Assembly: GCA_002424605.1 (NCBI GenBank)
Contig: DIKQ01000013.1
Coordinates: forward strand, 1-64,000
Direction of reading: 5' to 3'
Origin: Cloacimonetes bacterium UBA5614
GTDB lineage: Bacteria > Cloacimonadota > Cloacimonadia > Cloacimonadales > Cloacimonadaceae
Length of the DNA stretch: 64,000 nt
How positions within the stretch are numbered: the first letter of the stretch is position 1; each line of letters starts with the position of its first letter. The notes under the pieces were generated by a model, which was not told where the DNA came from, did no database searches, and saw only the letters and a program-made list of their open reading frames with translations. Shown piece after piece: positions 26,798 to 35,731 of this stretch. The position numbers were made by a program, and so were the translations under genes.

Positions 26798-28413
26798 TGA
26801 CCATGCCTTCATTATGGACCAAACAAATACCATACATTTTCCTCCTGTTTTTTCTTTGCATACCTTTGTGCATTCATGGCTCTGACTCCCTGTTTGCTGA
26901 TGTTCATACACCTGAACTCATTGAACTGGACTACGAAAATCTGGAACTGGAGACCTGGCTGCCGGATGAAACCGGACTACAGACCGGCAAAAAACCTCCC
27001 AATCTGCAAACCGAATCCCGCCACAACTGGAAACCCGGCGATGAGAGGCTCACTAACCGCCTGATTATCTCTCCCTCCAGCCATAAAACATTCTCAAACC
27101 CATATCTCTATGCCACATTTTATCAAAAGCTTACTAATGGCGGCAAACCTGTCAATCTGGCAAGGGCAACCCTGATGCTTAACACCCGCAACCGGCTTAA
27201 AAACCTCACCCTGGGAAGCTTTCGCCTCCAGGCAGGCGAAGGTCTGGTCCTCGGCTCCTTCTCTACAGCTCACAAAAGCCAGAGCAGGTACATTCATCCT
27301 GCTTACAGCCTGTCCCATCCTGCCCTGACCGGTGTTGCCGCAGAGATAAACCTGGCGGGGATGGACCTCGTTGCCTGGCTTTCCCAAACCCAAAGGATAG
27401 CCGCCCTAAACCAGGGGAAAATCACCCGTTTGTATGAATCAAGCCTCACTCAAACTGCTGACAAGGGCATGGCAAAGGAGAGCAGCGGCGGAGTGATTGC
27501 CGGATACAGGCGCAAGTTATTCAGGTTTGGGGGATATATATACCATCAGGACTATGACAAAGCCTTTGCCGATAGCACGCTATCCATTTTGGACAATGTT
27601 GGCGGATTCTTTGCCGGCTATGATAACAAACCGGTAACTCTTGGCTTTGAAACCGGTTTCACAGGTGGAGGAACTGCCCAATCGCTCAGTGCCGGATATA
27701 GAAACAATGTTGTAACGCATTTGATGCGTTACATATACAGGCCGGAAGCCTATCCGCTTCCCTACGCCAGGACGGCGCAGGTGTTCGGACAGAAAACCGC
27801 CAGAGAGGAGCTTAGCTGGGATATCCGCTATAGATTTTTGTCTAACTGGCTGTTTATCAGCAGGATTGCAGCGGTAAAGGATATGTCTGACCAGGCTGAT
27901 TCAAATTGGAAGGAACGGCTGATTTTTGCCGTCAACCACTCCGGAGAAGACTGGCAGAGCGGTTTGACCTACTATCGTTTCCGCAGGGATGCCGTTCCTT
28001 TCCAGGATACGCTCAGTTCGGGGATTCTTCCCACCCAGCACCGGCTGAAAGCCCACTGGGCAAAGGACTTATCGCCAAGGTTCATATACAAAAGTTCCTG
28101 CCAATACCAGCATTACCTGGACCGGAAAGTAACGAAAAACGGATTTTCCCTGCTCCAATCAGTTGCATATATGTCATCAAAATCAGACATTGGCTTGTCA
28201 TTCTTAACCTGGACAAACCAGAAATCCCTCTATCAGCCGACAGAACTGCCCACCGACGATGAACTGCTGGCTTCTGCAGATACGGATTCAGCTTTCAGGT
28301 TGCATATCCGGCAGAAATTCGGGGATGGATTAGCAGTCTATTTTTACGCCTACCGCCCATTGTATAAAGCCGGCAGACAGTATTTCGGGCTAAACCTGAA
28401 GGCGCAGATTTGA
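26797..28413 (+). CDS. predicted outer-membrane beta-barrel protein, unknown family
   Basis: The start at 26797 (TAATG overlap with the previous stop) gives 538 residues with a signal peptide (IPYIFLLFFLCIPLCIHGSDS). A 60-residue acidic linker follows, then a long region of amphipathic strands with aromatic girdle residues (LYATFYQKL, GSFRLQAGEGLVLGSF, GGYIYHQDYDK, DIRYRFLSNWLFIS) and a C-terminal strand ending in a hydrophobic residue. The GSFRLQAGEGLVLG stretch resembles large outer-membrane proteins of Bacteroidota/Ignavibacteria that are often annotated only as hypothetical. It ends 75 bases before the convergent aroK; element B fills that gap. Confidence 0.5.
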   Translation: MTMPSLWTKQIPYIFLLFFLCIPLCIHGSDSLFADVHTPELIELDYENLELETWLPDETGLQTGKKPPNLQTESRHNWKPGDERLTNRLIISPSSHKTFSNPYLYATFYQKLTNGGKPVNLARATLMLNTRNRLKNLTLGSFRLQAGEGLVLGSFSTAHKSQSRYIHPAYSLSHPALTGVAAEINLAGMDLVAWLSQTQRIAALNQGKITRLYESSLTQTADKGMAKESSGGVIAGYRRKLFRFGGYIYHQDYDKAFADSTLSILDNVGGFFAGYDNKPVTLGFETGFTGGGTAQSLSAGYRNNVVTHLMRYIYRPEAYPLPYARTAQVFGQKTAREELSWDIRYRFLSNWLFISRIAAVKDMSDQADSNWKERLIFAVNHSGEDWQSGLTYYRFRRDAVPFQDTLSSGILPTQHRLKAHWAKDLSPRFIYKSSCQYQHYLDRKVTKNGFSLLQSVAYMSSKSDIGLSFLTWTNQKSLYQPTELPTDDELLASADTDSAFRLHIRQKFGDGLAVYFYAYRPLYKAGRQYFGLNLKAQI

Positions 28414-28417
28414 TTTC

Positions 28418-28511
28418 TTCTTCCTTAACCGATGCGAGGGGGTATCGGGGAGATAGCCCTCGTATCCCTCCCGTATTGTTCCCGTATTCAGCAGGAGGGA
28501 AGCAGGAAAAG
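28418..28511. repeat. intergenic palindromic element B (GGGGGTATCG core)
   Basis: Core words GATGCGAGGG (28431-28440) and CCCTCGTATC (28457-28466) are inverted with one mismatch; CCCGTATT then occurs twice in tandem. The right edge GAAGCAGGAAAAG is identical to that of element A. It lies between convergent 3' ends and covers the last codons of aroK (stop at 28488-28490). It is strongly similar to element E. Confidence 0.7.
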
Positions 28512-29024
28512 GGAGAGAATCTGCTCTGCGAAGGGAAGGGTGGAAAGACGGTGGGTGCAGGTGTTTTGGTAGAAGGGCAGGCGTTCGTTATAGACTTTGA
28601 GGATTTCCCCGTCACTGAGGCCGTGCAGCAAAGGTCTCTGGCTCAGGCGGATGCGTTCCAGCAGCAGAGGAAAAGGCGGGTCAAGCCAGATAACTGCGTT
28701 GCCGGGCTGCATCAGGAAATTGCGGTTTTCGGCGATTAAAACGCTGCCGCCTCCGGTGGCGATCACAGCTTCCGGTTTGCGGGCGTCCAGATGGCTGCTC
28801 AGCAACTGTTTTTGCAGGAATTGACGGCTATCCAGCAGGATTTCGCTTTCCAAACGGCGAAACTCCGCAATTCCGGACTGCTCAATCAAAGTCCAGATGC
28901 TGATGCCGCTGCGCTTCTCCAGTTCGGCATCCAAATCCAGAAAAGGTACGCCGAGTTTATCGGCAGCGGCTTTACCGTCTGTGGTCTTGCCGCTGCACAT
29001 GAAACCTGTGAGGAAAATCAGCAT
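28488..29024 (-). CDS. aroK: shikimate kinase
   Basis: Phosphorylates shikimate with ATP on the route to chorismate. 178 residues, the normal length. The P-loop is GFMCSGKTT (7-15), the shikimate-binding DLDAELEKRSG lies near 30-40, the GGG motif is in ATGGGSVL, and the lid arginine is in RPLL. The last codons (LPSC and stop) fall inside repeat element B, so the present C-terminus appears to be supplied by that element. The gene follows ftcD by 8 bases on the minus strand. Confidence 0.92.
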   Translation of the reverse strand: MLIFLTGFMCSGKTTDGKAAADKLGVPFLDLDAELEKRSGISIWTLIEQSGIAEFRRLESEILLDSRQFLQKQLLSSHLDARKPEAVIATGGGSVLIAENRNFLMQPGNAVIWLDPPFPLLLERIRLSQRPLLHGLSDGEILKVYNERLPFYQNTCTHRLSTLPFAEQILSLFLLPSC

Positions 29025-29032
29025 CCGATATG

Positions 29033-30700
29033 CTATTTCAGCCTGGTTTGGATGTCCTGCTCGACTTCGGCTGCCAGGGCTTCAATCTTTGACACCAGGG
29101 TGGCGGATTTGGCGAGGATGTCGTCAATGAATGCCTGGGTGGTGATACCCTTGAGATTTATCAAAATGTTGTAGTAAGCGGCTTTGGCACCGGCAAGGGC
29201 TGTAAGCGCTCCCACTCCGGCATCGGAAAGGGCGTTCAGGTTGCCCACTTTTGCCACATCGCGGGAAAGCTCCACAGCTGCCAGGGAAAGTTCCAATGTT
29301 TCAAAGGGAACCAGAATGGCTTTCTGGGTGGTCTCTTCCATCCTGGCATTGCGCAGGGCTATTTCCTCTTCCGTCTTTTTGGGCAGACGCATGGCGTCCA
29401 TCATCAGGTTAAAGGCGTCGGTGTCCCTGTCAATGCACTGCAGGGCTTTGTCCTTGACACTCTGTCCCTTCTCGGCAAGTGCCAGCACGGCGTCCTTTAC
29501 CTGCTCGTAACCTTTCTTGTCCACGGTCAGGTTGGAGACCATGGCTGTCAGCGCTCCGCTCATGGCGGTGCAAAGGGCTGCCACGCTTCCGCCTCCGGGT
29601 GCCGGGGCATCAGTGGACAGCAAATCGCAGAAATCGGAAAGGGTAAGATTGACCAGGGCATCCTGGCGGGCGATGGCATATTCAATCACTTTTTTATCCA
29701 GGTCAAAGGGTCCGAGGTCGGTCAGCCCCATGCTCTGCACGGCTGTCTCCAGAATCATGCGTTCGGGGATTCCGGCGCTTTCGCCCATGCGCTTGAGATA
29801 AAAGATGCCTGCATCCAGCAGGGCGGCTTTGGGGATGAGTCCCACCAGTTCGCTGCCTGTGATGCCGATGCCCATTTCCGCCGCCAGTTCGCGCACTTTC
29901 TCCAGGACAAGATGGGGCGGGGTGACTTTGTAATTGGTAAGGTTGATGCTTATCTGGGCACGGTTGTAGCTGTCAATGTACCAGCCGACTGCCTTGCAGA
30001 ACTGGAAAAGACCGGGGATGATGACCTTGTTGCCGTCCGAATCCTTGAGCTGTTTGCCGTCGGGACCCTTTTTGGGGCGTCCGCTCTCGCGAATCATCAG
30101 GGCAAGCTCATGGGCTTTCTTTTTATCACGGGTATTGAGGTTAATGTTGTAGGCAATGAGGAATTCACGTGCGCTGATGGCTGTGGCTCCGCTTTTGGGG
30201 TTGAATTCATGCGGTCCGAAATCCGGCTTCCAGTATGGGTCTTTCGCCTTTTCTGGCAGGGCTTCGTATTCACCCTGGCGCACTGTGGCGAGATTCTTCC
30301 ATTCGGGTTTGGTTGCTGCGTTTTCATACAGGTAAACCGGGATGTTCAGCTCTTTGCCGACCCTTTCTCCCAGAACCTTTGCCCACTGCGCGCACTCTTC
30401 CATAGTCATGTCTGAAATGGGAATGAAGGGACAGACATCAGTGGCGCCCATGCGGGGATGCTCGCCGTGATGCTTGCTCATGTCTATCAGTTCAGCGGCT
30501 TTCTTTATCGCCTGGAAGGCGGCTTCCACCACGGCTTCAGGTTCGCCTGCCATGGTAAAGACGGTGCGGTTGGTGTCAGCGCCCGGGTCCACGTCCAGTA
30601 AAGTGACGTTTTTCACGCCTTTGATGACATTGGCAATAGCATCCAACACGGCATGGTCTCTGCCTTCGCTGAAATTGGGTACGCATTCCATTAACTTCAT
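29033..30700 (-). CDS. ftcD: bifunctional glutamate formimidoyltransferase / formimino-THF cyclodeaminase
   Basis: A 555-residue fusion. Residues 1 to about 325 are the formimidoyltransferase (MECVPNFSEGRD, GATDVCPFIPI, YEN, NLTNYKVTPPH); residues from about 345 are the cyclodeaminase (LTLSDFCDLLSTDAPAPGGGSVAAL). Together they pass the formimino group of formiminoglutamate to tetrahydrofolate and release ammonia, giving methenyl-THF, the last part of histidine degradation. The order matches the mammalian fusion; many bacteria carry separate genes. No hutH, hutU or hutI is adjacent. It is followed by aroK and preceded by the TlyC-like gene. Confidence 0.93.
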   Translation of the reverse strand: MKLMECVPNFSEGRDHAVLDAIANVIKGVKNVTLLDVDPGADTNRTVFTMAGEPEAVVEAAFQAIKKAAELIDMSKHHGEHPRMGATDVCPFIPISDMTMEECAQWAKVLGERVGKELNIPVYLYENAATKPEWKNLATVRQGEYEALPEKAKDPYWKPDFGPHEFNPKSGATAISAREFLIAYNINLNTRDKKKAHELALMIRESGRPKKGPDGKQLKDSDGNKVIIPGLFQFCKAVGWYIDSYNRAQISINLTNYKVTPPHLVLEKVRELAAEMGIGITGSELVGLIPKAALLDAGIFYLKRMGESAGIPERMILETAVQSMGLTDLGPFDLDKKVIEYAIARQDALVNLTLSDFCDLLSTDAPAPGGGSVAALCTAMSGALTAMVSNLTVDKKGYEQVKDAVLALAEKGQSVKDKALQCIDRDTDAFNLMMDAMRLPKKTEEEIALRNARMEETTQKAILVPFETLELSLAAVELSRDVAKVGNLNALSDAGVGALTALAGAKAAYYNILINLKGITTQAFIDDILAKSATLVSKIEALAAEVEQDIQTRLK

Positions 30701-30727
30701 GGGATTACCTCTTTATATGATTTTTCA

Positions 30728-32002
30728 TTACTTGTTGTTGCCGTTATTGGTCTGGTGGATTTTGACCTTGAGGATTTTCTTATCTGTGGTCTGCAGCACC
30801 TGCAAGCTGTATTTATCCAACTGTAAAATCTGTCCCTGGTGCGGGATGCGCTCCAAAGTATCCAGAATCAGGCCTGCCACCGTTTCATAATCGCCTTCCG
30901 GAAGCTCCATCTCATATTCGTCATTGAGGATATCAATCTCCACGTCAGCAGCTACAATCCAGGTATTGGGACCCACCTGTTCCACGTCTTCCTCTGTATC
31001 TTCCTCAGTGTCAAATTCATCGGCTATTTCGCCCACAATCTCTTCCAGGATATCTTCCATGGTAACGATGCCGGCAGTCCCTCCAAAAGAATCCACTACG
31101 ATTGCCATGCTCTTGTGGTGCTTTTGCATATCCTTCAGCAGGATATCCACGTCTGTGTTTTCTGGGACAAAAAACGGCTCGTGCATCAGTTCCCCGGCAG
31201 TCAGCTTTTCGCTGCCCTGCCTGCGGATAATGTCGTAGATTATCAGGACGCCAATGATGTTATCCAGATTCTGGGAATAAACCGGGTAGCGGGTAAAACC
31301 CTCGTTGCGGGCAATGTCCAGCACTTCCGGAATCGTTGTGCAGTCTTCGATTGCCACCACGTCAGTGCGCGGTACCATGATATTGCGGGCTTTTTGCTCG
31401 TTAAATTCCAGGGCATCTTCAATCATTTCATAATGAGGCTCATCCGCCTCATCAATATCGCTCTGGGTCAGAAGAAAAGCCAGGTCATCCCGCGTGAGGA
31501 ACATCATGCCGTATTTGCTGTCTATTTTCAGCATACGCTGCAGGATACGGTTAATCCAGCTAACCGCTGAGACAAAAGGTTTCAGGATAGTGTAAAAGAA
31601 CTTGAGCAGAGGGAAAAGCTTCGGTACAATCGTATCGGCATGGTCACGGAAGATTGCTTTGGGTATGATTTCGCCAAAAATAAAGACTGTGGCGCCCACT
31701 GCCAGAGCCGTCCAACGGGGGTCAAAGCTGCTGATGGAACTTCTGCTCATCAGGTCTTGCACAAAATAGGTGGAAAGCGAAGCGAGGATTACGTTGACGA
31801 TGTTATTGCCAATCAGGGTGGTTCCGAGGAACTTGTCCGGCTGCTGGATAAACTTTAACAGATGCTCGTGCTTTTTATTGGTTTTGGCTGCATTTTCCAG
31901 ACGCAGACGGTTGATGGAGATCAGACCTGTCTCCAATCCAGAAAATAAAAACGACAGAGCCAGAAAGAACAGGAATAACAGTAACGAGGGAACTATTTCC
32001 AT
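30728..32002 (-). CDS. HlyC/CorC (TlyC) family membrane protein with CBS pair
   Basis: 424 residues. An N-terminal CNNM/DUF21 domain with about four membrane segments (SLLLFLFFLALSFLFSGLETGLISINRLRLENA, GNNIVNVILASL, FGEIIPK) is followed by two CBS domains (about 215-335; MVPRTDVVAIE, IVVDSFGGTAGIVTMEDILEEIVGEI) and a C-terminal CorC_HlyC domain (ADVEIDILNDEYEMELPEGDYETVAGLI). Such proteins are linked to Mg2+/Co2+ efflux or tolerance; the hemolysin name is historical. It is 5 bases downstream of prfA. Confidence 0.88.
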   Translation of the reverse strand: MEIVPSLLLFLFFLALSFLFSGLETGLISINRLRLENAAKTNKKHEHLLKFIQQPDKFLGTTLIGNNIVNVILASLSTYFVQDLMSRSSISSFDPRWTALAVGATVFIFGEIIPKAIFRDHADTIVPKLFPLLKFFYTILKPFVSAVSWINRILQRMLKIDSKYGMMFLTRDDLAFLLTQSDIDEADEPHYEMIEDALEFNEQKARNIMVPRTDVVAIEDCTTIPEVLDIARNEGFTRYPVYSQNLDNIIGVLIIYDIIRRQGSEKLTAGELMHEPFFVPENTDVDILLKDMQKHHKSMAIVVDSFGGTAGIVTMEDILEEIVGEIADEFDTEEDTEEDVEQVGPNTWIVAADVEIDILNDEYEMELPEGDYETVAGLILDTLERIPHQGQILQLDKYSLQVLQTTDKKILKVKIHQTNNGNNK

Positions 32003-32007
32003 ATAAT

Positions 32008-33075
32008 CTAAGAATTTACCTTCTCATTTCGCCATGCTGTTTTGAGAGCATCAATGAACTCATCAATCTCACCTGCCAAAAATCCGTCCAGATTGTAGGT
32101 TGTCAAGTTTATTCGATGGTCAGTGACTCTGGACTGGGGGAAGTTGTAAGTGCGGATTTTTGCAGAACGGTCGCCGGTGCTGACCTGGGCTTTACGGTTC
32201 TGGGCGATTTCCTGTTCCTGCTTGCTGATTTCCATGTCCAGCAGGCGTGAACGCAGCACCTTCATAGCCTTGGCTTTGTTTTTAATCTGGGATTTCTCAT
32301 CCTGGCAGGTTACGACCAACCCGGTAGGAATATGGGTGATGCGCACTGCGGAATCTGTGGTATTGACGCTTTGCCCGCCGTGTCCCGAACTGCGGTAAAC
32401 GTCCACACGCAGGTCATTGTCGCTGATATCGATGTCTATGTCTTCTGCTTCCGGAAGCACAGCAACCGATACGGCTGAAGTGTGGATGCGTCCTCCGGCT
32501 TCGGTGACGGGAATTCTCTGCACGCGGTGAACGCCGCTTTCAAAGCGCATTGTGCCAAAGACGTTCTCGCCGGAAAGCTGGAAGATGACTTCCTTGAATC
32601 CGCCGAGTCCTGTATCGCTGCTGCTCAGCAGGGAGAGCTTCCATTTTTTCCTGTCTGCATAGTAGGTATACATGCGGTACAGGTCTGCCACAAAGAGGGC
32701 GGCTTCTTCACCGCCTGTGCCGGCGCGGATTTCCACGATGGCATTTTTCTCATCGTTGGGGTCGGAGGGGATAAGCAATTCCCTGAGCTGAAGCTCCGCC
32801 TTTTCCATCTCGTCTCCAAGATGGACTATCTCCTCGCGGGTAAGGGCTATCATGTCTTCATCGGTCTCGGCTTCCAGCATGGCTTTTGCATCATCCATGT
32901 GCTCTTCCATTTTGGTATACCGGTGCCAGCAGTCGATAACATCGCTCAGTTCCCGGTAACGCCTTGCCATCACGCGATATGCCTTGGCATCCGCCATATT
33001 GGCAGGGTCGGAGATGAGTTCCCGAAGCTGCAGGAACTCATCGTGTAGGGACTGAAGCTTCTCGGTTGGCAGCAT
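32008..33075 (-). CDS. prfA: peptide chain release factor 1
   Basis: A 355-residue factor that ends translation at UAA and UAG. The peptidyl-tRNA hydrolysis motif GGQ is at 233-235 (SSGHGGQSVNTTDSAVRI), and the stop-codon recognition PxT is PVT in HRVQRIPVTEAGGRIHTS, which marks it as RF1, not RF2 (SPF). Its ATG shares one base with the stop of the DUF1385 gene (TAATG). In many bacteria prmC, the GGQ methyltransferase, follows; here a TlyC-like gene does. Confidence 0.95.
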   Translation of the reverse strand: MLPTEKLQSLHDEFLQLRELISDPANMADAKAYRVMARRYRELSDVIDCWHRYTKMEEHMDDAKAMLEAETDEDMIALTREEIVHLGDEMEKAELQLRELLIPSDPNDEKNAIVEIRAGTGGEEAALFVADLYRMYTYYADRKKWKLSLLSSSDTGLGGFKEVIFQLSGENVFGTMRFESGVHRVQRIPVTEAGGRIHTSAVSVAVLPEAEDIDIDISDNDLRVDVYRSSGHGGQSVNTTDSAVRITHIPTGLVVTCQDEKSQIKNKAKAMKVLRSRLLDMEISKQEQEIAQNRKAQVSTGDRSAKIRTYNFPQSRVTDHRINLTTYNLDGFLAGEIDEFIDALKTAWRNEKVNS

Positions 33076-34034
33076 TACTTCTCTATCCAGTTGATGTTAT
33101 ATTCGCTTACGTCCATATCGAGTGAGGCTTTCATGGCTATCAGGGCAGTTTCCACCATCTGGTCGTCCGGCGGCTGAGTGGTAATTCTCTGCAATGCCAT
33201 ACCCGGCACGGTCATAACTTTGACCAGCGGGTGTTTGAGATTGCGTCCTGAAAAGCGGAGCACTTCATAGGAAATACCGGAAATCAGGGGGAGCATCAGG
33301 ATGTGGTAACCCAGGCGGAGAAAGACCGGAACCGGTTTCTTCAGGATTAGGAGCGAGACCAGGGTATCCACGATGGAAAAGACCAGGATGGCTGTCAGCA
33401 GTACAAAGAACATAAAACTGGTACCGCATCTGGGGTGCAGGGTAGTCCATTTCTGGATTTCCGGCACCTGCAGGGGTGTATCGTGCTCATAGGCATTCAC
33501 ATTTTTGTGCTCAGCGCCGTGGTAGCGGAATATCCGGTTAATATCTTTCAGTTTGCTGATTATCCAGATATAGAGCACGAAAAAGACGATGCGGATAACA
33601 CCGGCGAACAGATTGAAGTAAAAGTCTGTCTTGCTGAGGTTCATCCAGTCGCTGATTTTATAGGGCAGCAGGCCGAACAGCATGAAGGCGATGGCAAAAG
33701 CCACGGCAAAGGTGAGGTATTCTTCCATCTTTTCACGCCTGGCTGATTTGGGTTTGCTCTTTTCTTCTTCTGCCAGGTCAAGTTCATACCTGGAAGCAGA
33801 GAAAGTCAGGGTTTCCAGCCCGATTTTGAGCATTTCTATCAATGAGACGAAACCCCTGATAATGGGCATCCCGTAAAACTTCACCTTGGCTGTGACGGTT
33901 TCAAAGGGTTTTTTCCAGACTTCCACCGAGCCGTCTTTGCGGCGGATGGCAGTGGCAAGGTGTTTGGGACCGCGCATCATCACGCCTTCGATGACAGCCT
34001 GTCCACCCACGTATATCTGTTTCTTTTCTTCCAT
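33075..34034 (-). CDS. DUF1385 membrane protein (YqhQ-like)
   Basis: 319 residues with the family opening [16 protein letters not shown], the central EHKNVNAYE and [12 protein letters not shown] motifs, and about four membrane segments. The family is conserved beside prfA and rpmE in many bacteria and has no settled function. The start lies 116 bases downstream of rpmE, behind a terminator hairpin, so it may have its own promoter; AAAAAAGGAC lies rather far (about 11 bases) before the ATG. Confidence 0.85.
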   Translation of the reverse strand: MEEKKQIYVGGQAVIEGVMMRGPKHLATAIRRKDGSVEVWKKPFETVTAKVKFYGMPIIRGFVSLIEMLKIGLETLTFSASRYELDLAEEEKSKPKSARREKMEEYLTFAVAFAIAFMLFGLLPYKISDWMNLSKTDFYFNLFAGVIRIVFFVLYIWIISKLKDINRIFRYHGAEHKNVNAYEHDTPLQVPEIQKWTTLHPRCGTSFMFFVLLTAILVFSIVDTLVSLLILKKPVPVFLRLGYHILMLPLISGISYEVLRFSGRNLKHPLVKVMTVPGMALQRITTQPPDDQMVETALIAMKASLDMDVSEYNINWIEK

Positions 34035-34096
34035 AATCTGTTTTATGTCCTTTTTTGGCTAATTTTTAGCTGAAACAAACGCGTTTTCCATATATG

Positions 34097-34135
34097 CAAA
34101 AACGCCATTTCTCCAGGGAAACGGAAAAATGGCGT
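34097..34135 (-). terminator. Rho-independent terminator after rpmE
   Basis: A 9-base-pair stem, ACGCCATTT (34102-34110) with AAATGGCGT (34127-34135), is followed on the minus strand by a run of five T. It lies 16 bases past the rpmE stop, between rpmE and the DUF1385 gene. Confidence 0.7.
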
Positions 34136-34150
34136 CAGATTGAAAGCGCT

Positions 34151-34360
34151 CTATTTCTTTTCGTTGAGATTGTATTTTTTGTTAAACTTCTCCACGCGTC
34201 CGGCGGTATCCAACAACTTCTGTTTGCCTGTGTAGAAAGGGTGGCACAGATTGCAGATATCCACTTTCATCTCACCTTTGGTTGACTTTGTTTCAAAGGT
34301 ATTGCCGCAAGCGCAAGTGACCACGATTTTTTCGTACTTAGGATGAATTCCCTGTTTCAT
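34151..34360 (-). CDS. rpmE: 50S ribosomal protein L31 (zinc-binding type)
   Basis: 69 residues with the start [12 protein letters not shown] and the zinc cysteines in TCACGNTF and [15 protein letters not shown] (CxC plus CxxC), the C+ form that stores zinc. GAGGAGA lies 7 bases before the ATG. It is followed by a terminator and then by DUF1385-prfA, a common ribosomal neighbourhood. Confidence 0.95.
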   Translation of the reverse strand: MKQGIHPKYEKIVVTCACGNTFETKSTKGEMKVDICNLCHPFYTGKQKLLDTAGRVEKFNKKYNLNEKK

Positions 34361-34401
34361 TTATCTATCTCCTCTGAGGTATTTACTATCTTACAATGTA
34401 C

Positions 34402-34430
34402 CAATGTTTTTACCCCGGATTATTTGTCAA
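34402..34430 (-). promoter_or_regulatory. possible promoter of rpmE
   Basis: On the minus strand a perfect TTGACA (34430-34425) is followed after 16 bases by AACATT (34408-34403). The box stands 14 bases from the opposite-facing TTGACA of the lipoprotein gene, forming a back-to-back pair. Confidence 0.4.
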
Positions 34431-34444
34431 CCCATAATTCTTGC

Positions 34445-34474
34445 TTGACAGCATTTACGCTTCTGCAATAATTA
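34445..34474 (+). promoter_or_regulatory. probable sigma70-type promoter
   Basis: TTGACA (34445-34450) and, after 18 bases, TAATTA (34469-34474). The 15-base CAATAATTATCAAAT spanning the -10 region is identical to that of the promoter at 217-245. Confidence 0.5.
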
Positions 34475-34557
34475 TCAAATATGAAAAGCTGGGTTAGCAC
34501 CACCTTAAATGCACCATGCAATGAAAACTTACCTGTGGCGATACAGAGGAGGTAGAG

Positions 34558-35418
34558 ATGACTGTAAAACGTAATCCCGCTATTGTTTGCCTGATTGCAT
34601 CTTTGTTTTTTTTAATCTTTACGACTGCCTGCAGCGATACAACCAATGAAAAGACCCTGACGCCTGACCGGGATTTGGCTGAGACCCTGGCCAGCGCCCT
34701 GGCAGTCAACACCGGCGGTTTGCTGGACCAGATGGCTGACCTGAATGAATTTCTGTCCCCTACTGCCAACAAGATGCCGGACGGCGGCGACTCCCGCTAC
34801 ATTACAATGAACAAGACCTACAATGAAGCCACCCAGGAGTGGACCATCACCTATGAAAAGGTCAGAGGTGTGCAGGGTGAAGCCGGATATGCCCACATCT
34901 ACCGCAACTATATCCTGAAGTATATGAATACCGACGGCAATCCCCAAAAGTTCTATGTCACCGGCGCTGACACAGCCAGAACAGTCAGGTTCAAGGTTAT
35001 GAGGGGATATGGAGACCACGCTACCCGCAGAATACACAACCGCCTGGATTCCCTCCACTGCGACTGGACTATAACCAATGCCCACCTCCAGTATGTGCAG
35101 CTCAGCGGTTTTGCTTACAGGGCAGGGGAAGACACCATCAGCGGGTGGAACAAGCTGCGCAGAAGCAATCACTATATGACGCTCAATTTCAGCGATTTCC
35201 AGGTGCGCCGTGCCCAGCATATGAACGCCTATCAGTATCACAACGGCAGCGTTACCGGCACCTGCAATGCGGAAGTCACCTTCATCAACGGCTCCCCTTA
35301 CAGCGAAACCACCATCACCCGCCCGGTAAACATCATCATCGGCAGCGGAAGAGGTGACATTACCCTGGGGGACAAGCATTTTACCGCCGACCTGGCTGCC
35401 GGAGAGCTTATCGACTGA
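34558..35418 (+). CDS. putative lipoprotein, unknown function
   Basis: 286 residues. The signal sequence ends in FTTAC, giving lipobox cysteine Cys25. The mature part is hydrophilic and beta-rich with conserved-looking blocks (NKTYNEATQEWTITYEKVRG, FYVTGADTARTVRFKVMRGYGDHATRR, GTCNAEVTFINGSPYSETTITRPVNIIIGSGRGDITLG). Nothing I know matches. The ribosome site GAGGTAGAG is close to the ATG. It is probably anchored in the outer or inner membrane facing the periplasm. thiS and ppnP follow on the same strand after 70 bases. Confidence 0.65.
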   Translation: MTVKRNPAIVCLIASLFFLIFTTACSDTTNEKTLTPDRDLAETLASALAVNTGGLLDQMADLNEFLSPTANKMPDGGDSRYITMNKTYNEATQEWTITYEKVRGVQGEAGYAHIYRNYILKYMNTDGNPQKFYVTGADTARTVRFKVMRGYGDHATRRIHNRLDSLHCDWTITNAHLQYVQLSGFAYRAGEDTISGWNKLRRSNHYMTLNFSDFQVRRAQHMNAYQYHNGSVTGTCNAEVTFINGSPYSETTITRPVNIIIGSGRGDITLGDKHFTADLAAGELID

Positions 35419-35488
35419 TTTCTTCTGCATTTCTGACAAATCAGGTTATCTTTACAATATAAAAGTACTTAGGAAGGACGTTATTACA

Positions 35489-35698
35489 TTGGACAAAAAA
35501 ACCATTACAGTCAACGGAAACACGGTGGAGTGGGAGGAAGGCCTTACCATCACGGCTCTGCTGAAGAAAATGAACTACACATTCCGCATGCTGGTCATCA
35601 AGCTGAATGGCACCCTGGTCAAAAAAGACCAATACGAAACCACCACTATTCCCGCTGGCGCTGATGTGGCAGTGATACATCTCATCAGTGGCGGTTGA
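35489..35698 (+). CDS. thiS: sulfur carrier protein, ThiS/MoaD-like, with TTG start
   Basis: A 69-residue ubiquitin-fold sulfur carrier. No ATG gives a sensible start: the next upstream ATG runs far into the lipoprotein gene. The TTG at 35489 with AGGAAGGA 10 bases upstream gives the full fold (DKKTITVNGNTVEWEEGLTITALLKKM) and the required Gly-Gly C-terminus (HLISGG). The C-terminal glycine would be thiocarboxylated by a ThiF-type enzyme to supply sulfur for the thiazole of thiamine. No other thiamine gene and no CUGAGA element of a TPP riboswitch is seen in the 70 bases upstream, so the pathway remains open; TACAAT/TATAAA near 35453-35464 could be a -10 box. Confidence 0.72.
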   Translation: MDKKTITVNGNTVEWEEGLTITALLKKMNYTFRMLVIKLNGTLVKKDQYETTTIPAGADVAVIHLISGG

Positions 35699-35731
35699 TA
35701 CAGAAACAGCATTAATAGCAAGGAGTTATCT

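Noticed and set aside
28410..28739. Small forward open frame over element B and aroK (about 109 codons)
   Set aside because: It overlaps the repeat element and the reverse strand of aroK, and its similarity to frames at 47051 and 40094 is explained by the repeats themselves.
35419..35488. Possible TPP riboswitch before thiS
   Set aside because: The leader is only 70 bases and contains no CUGAGA or paired thi-box; it looks like an ordinary AT-rich promoter region.
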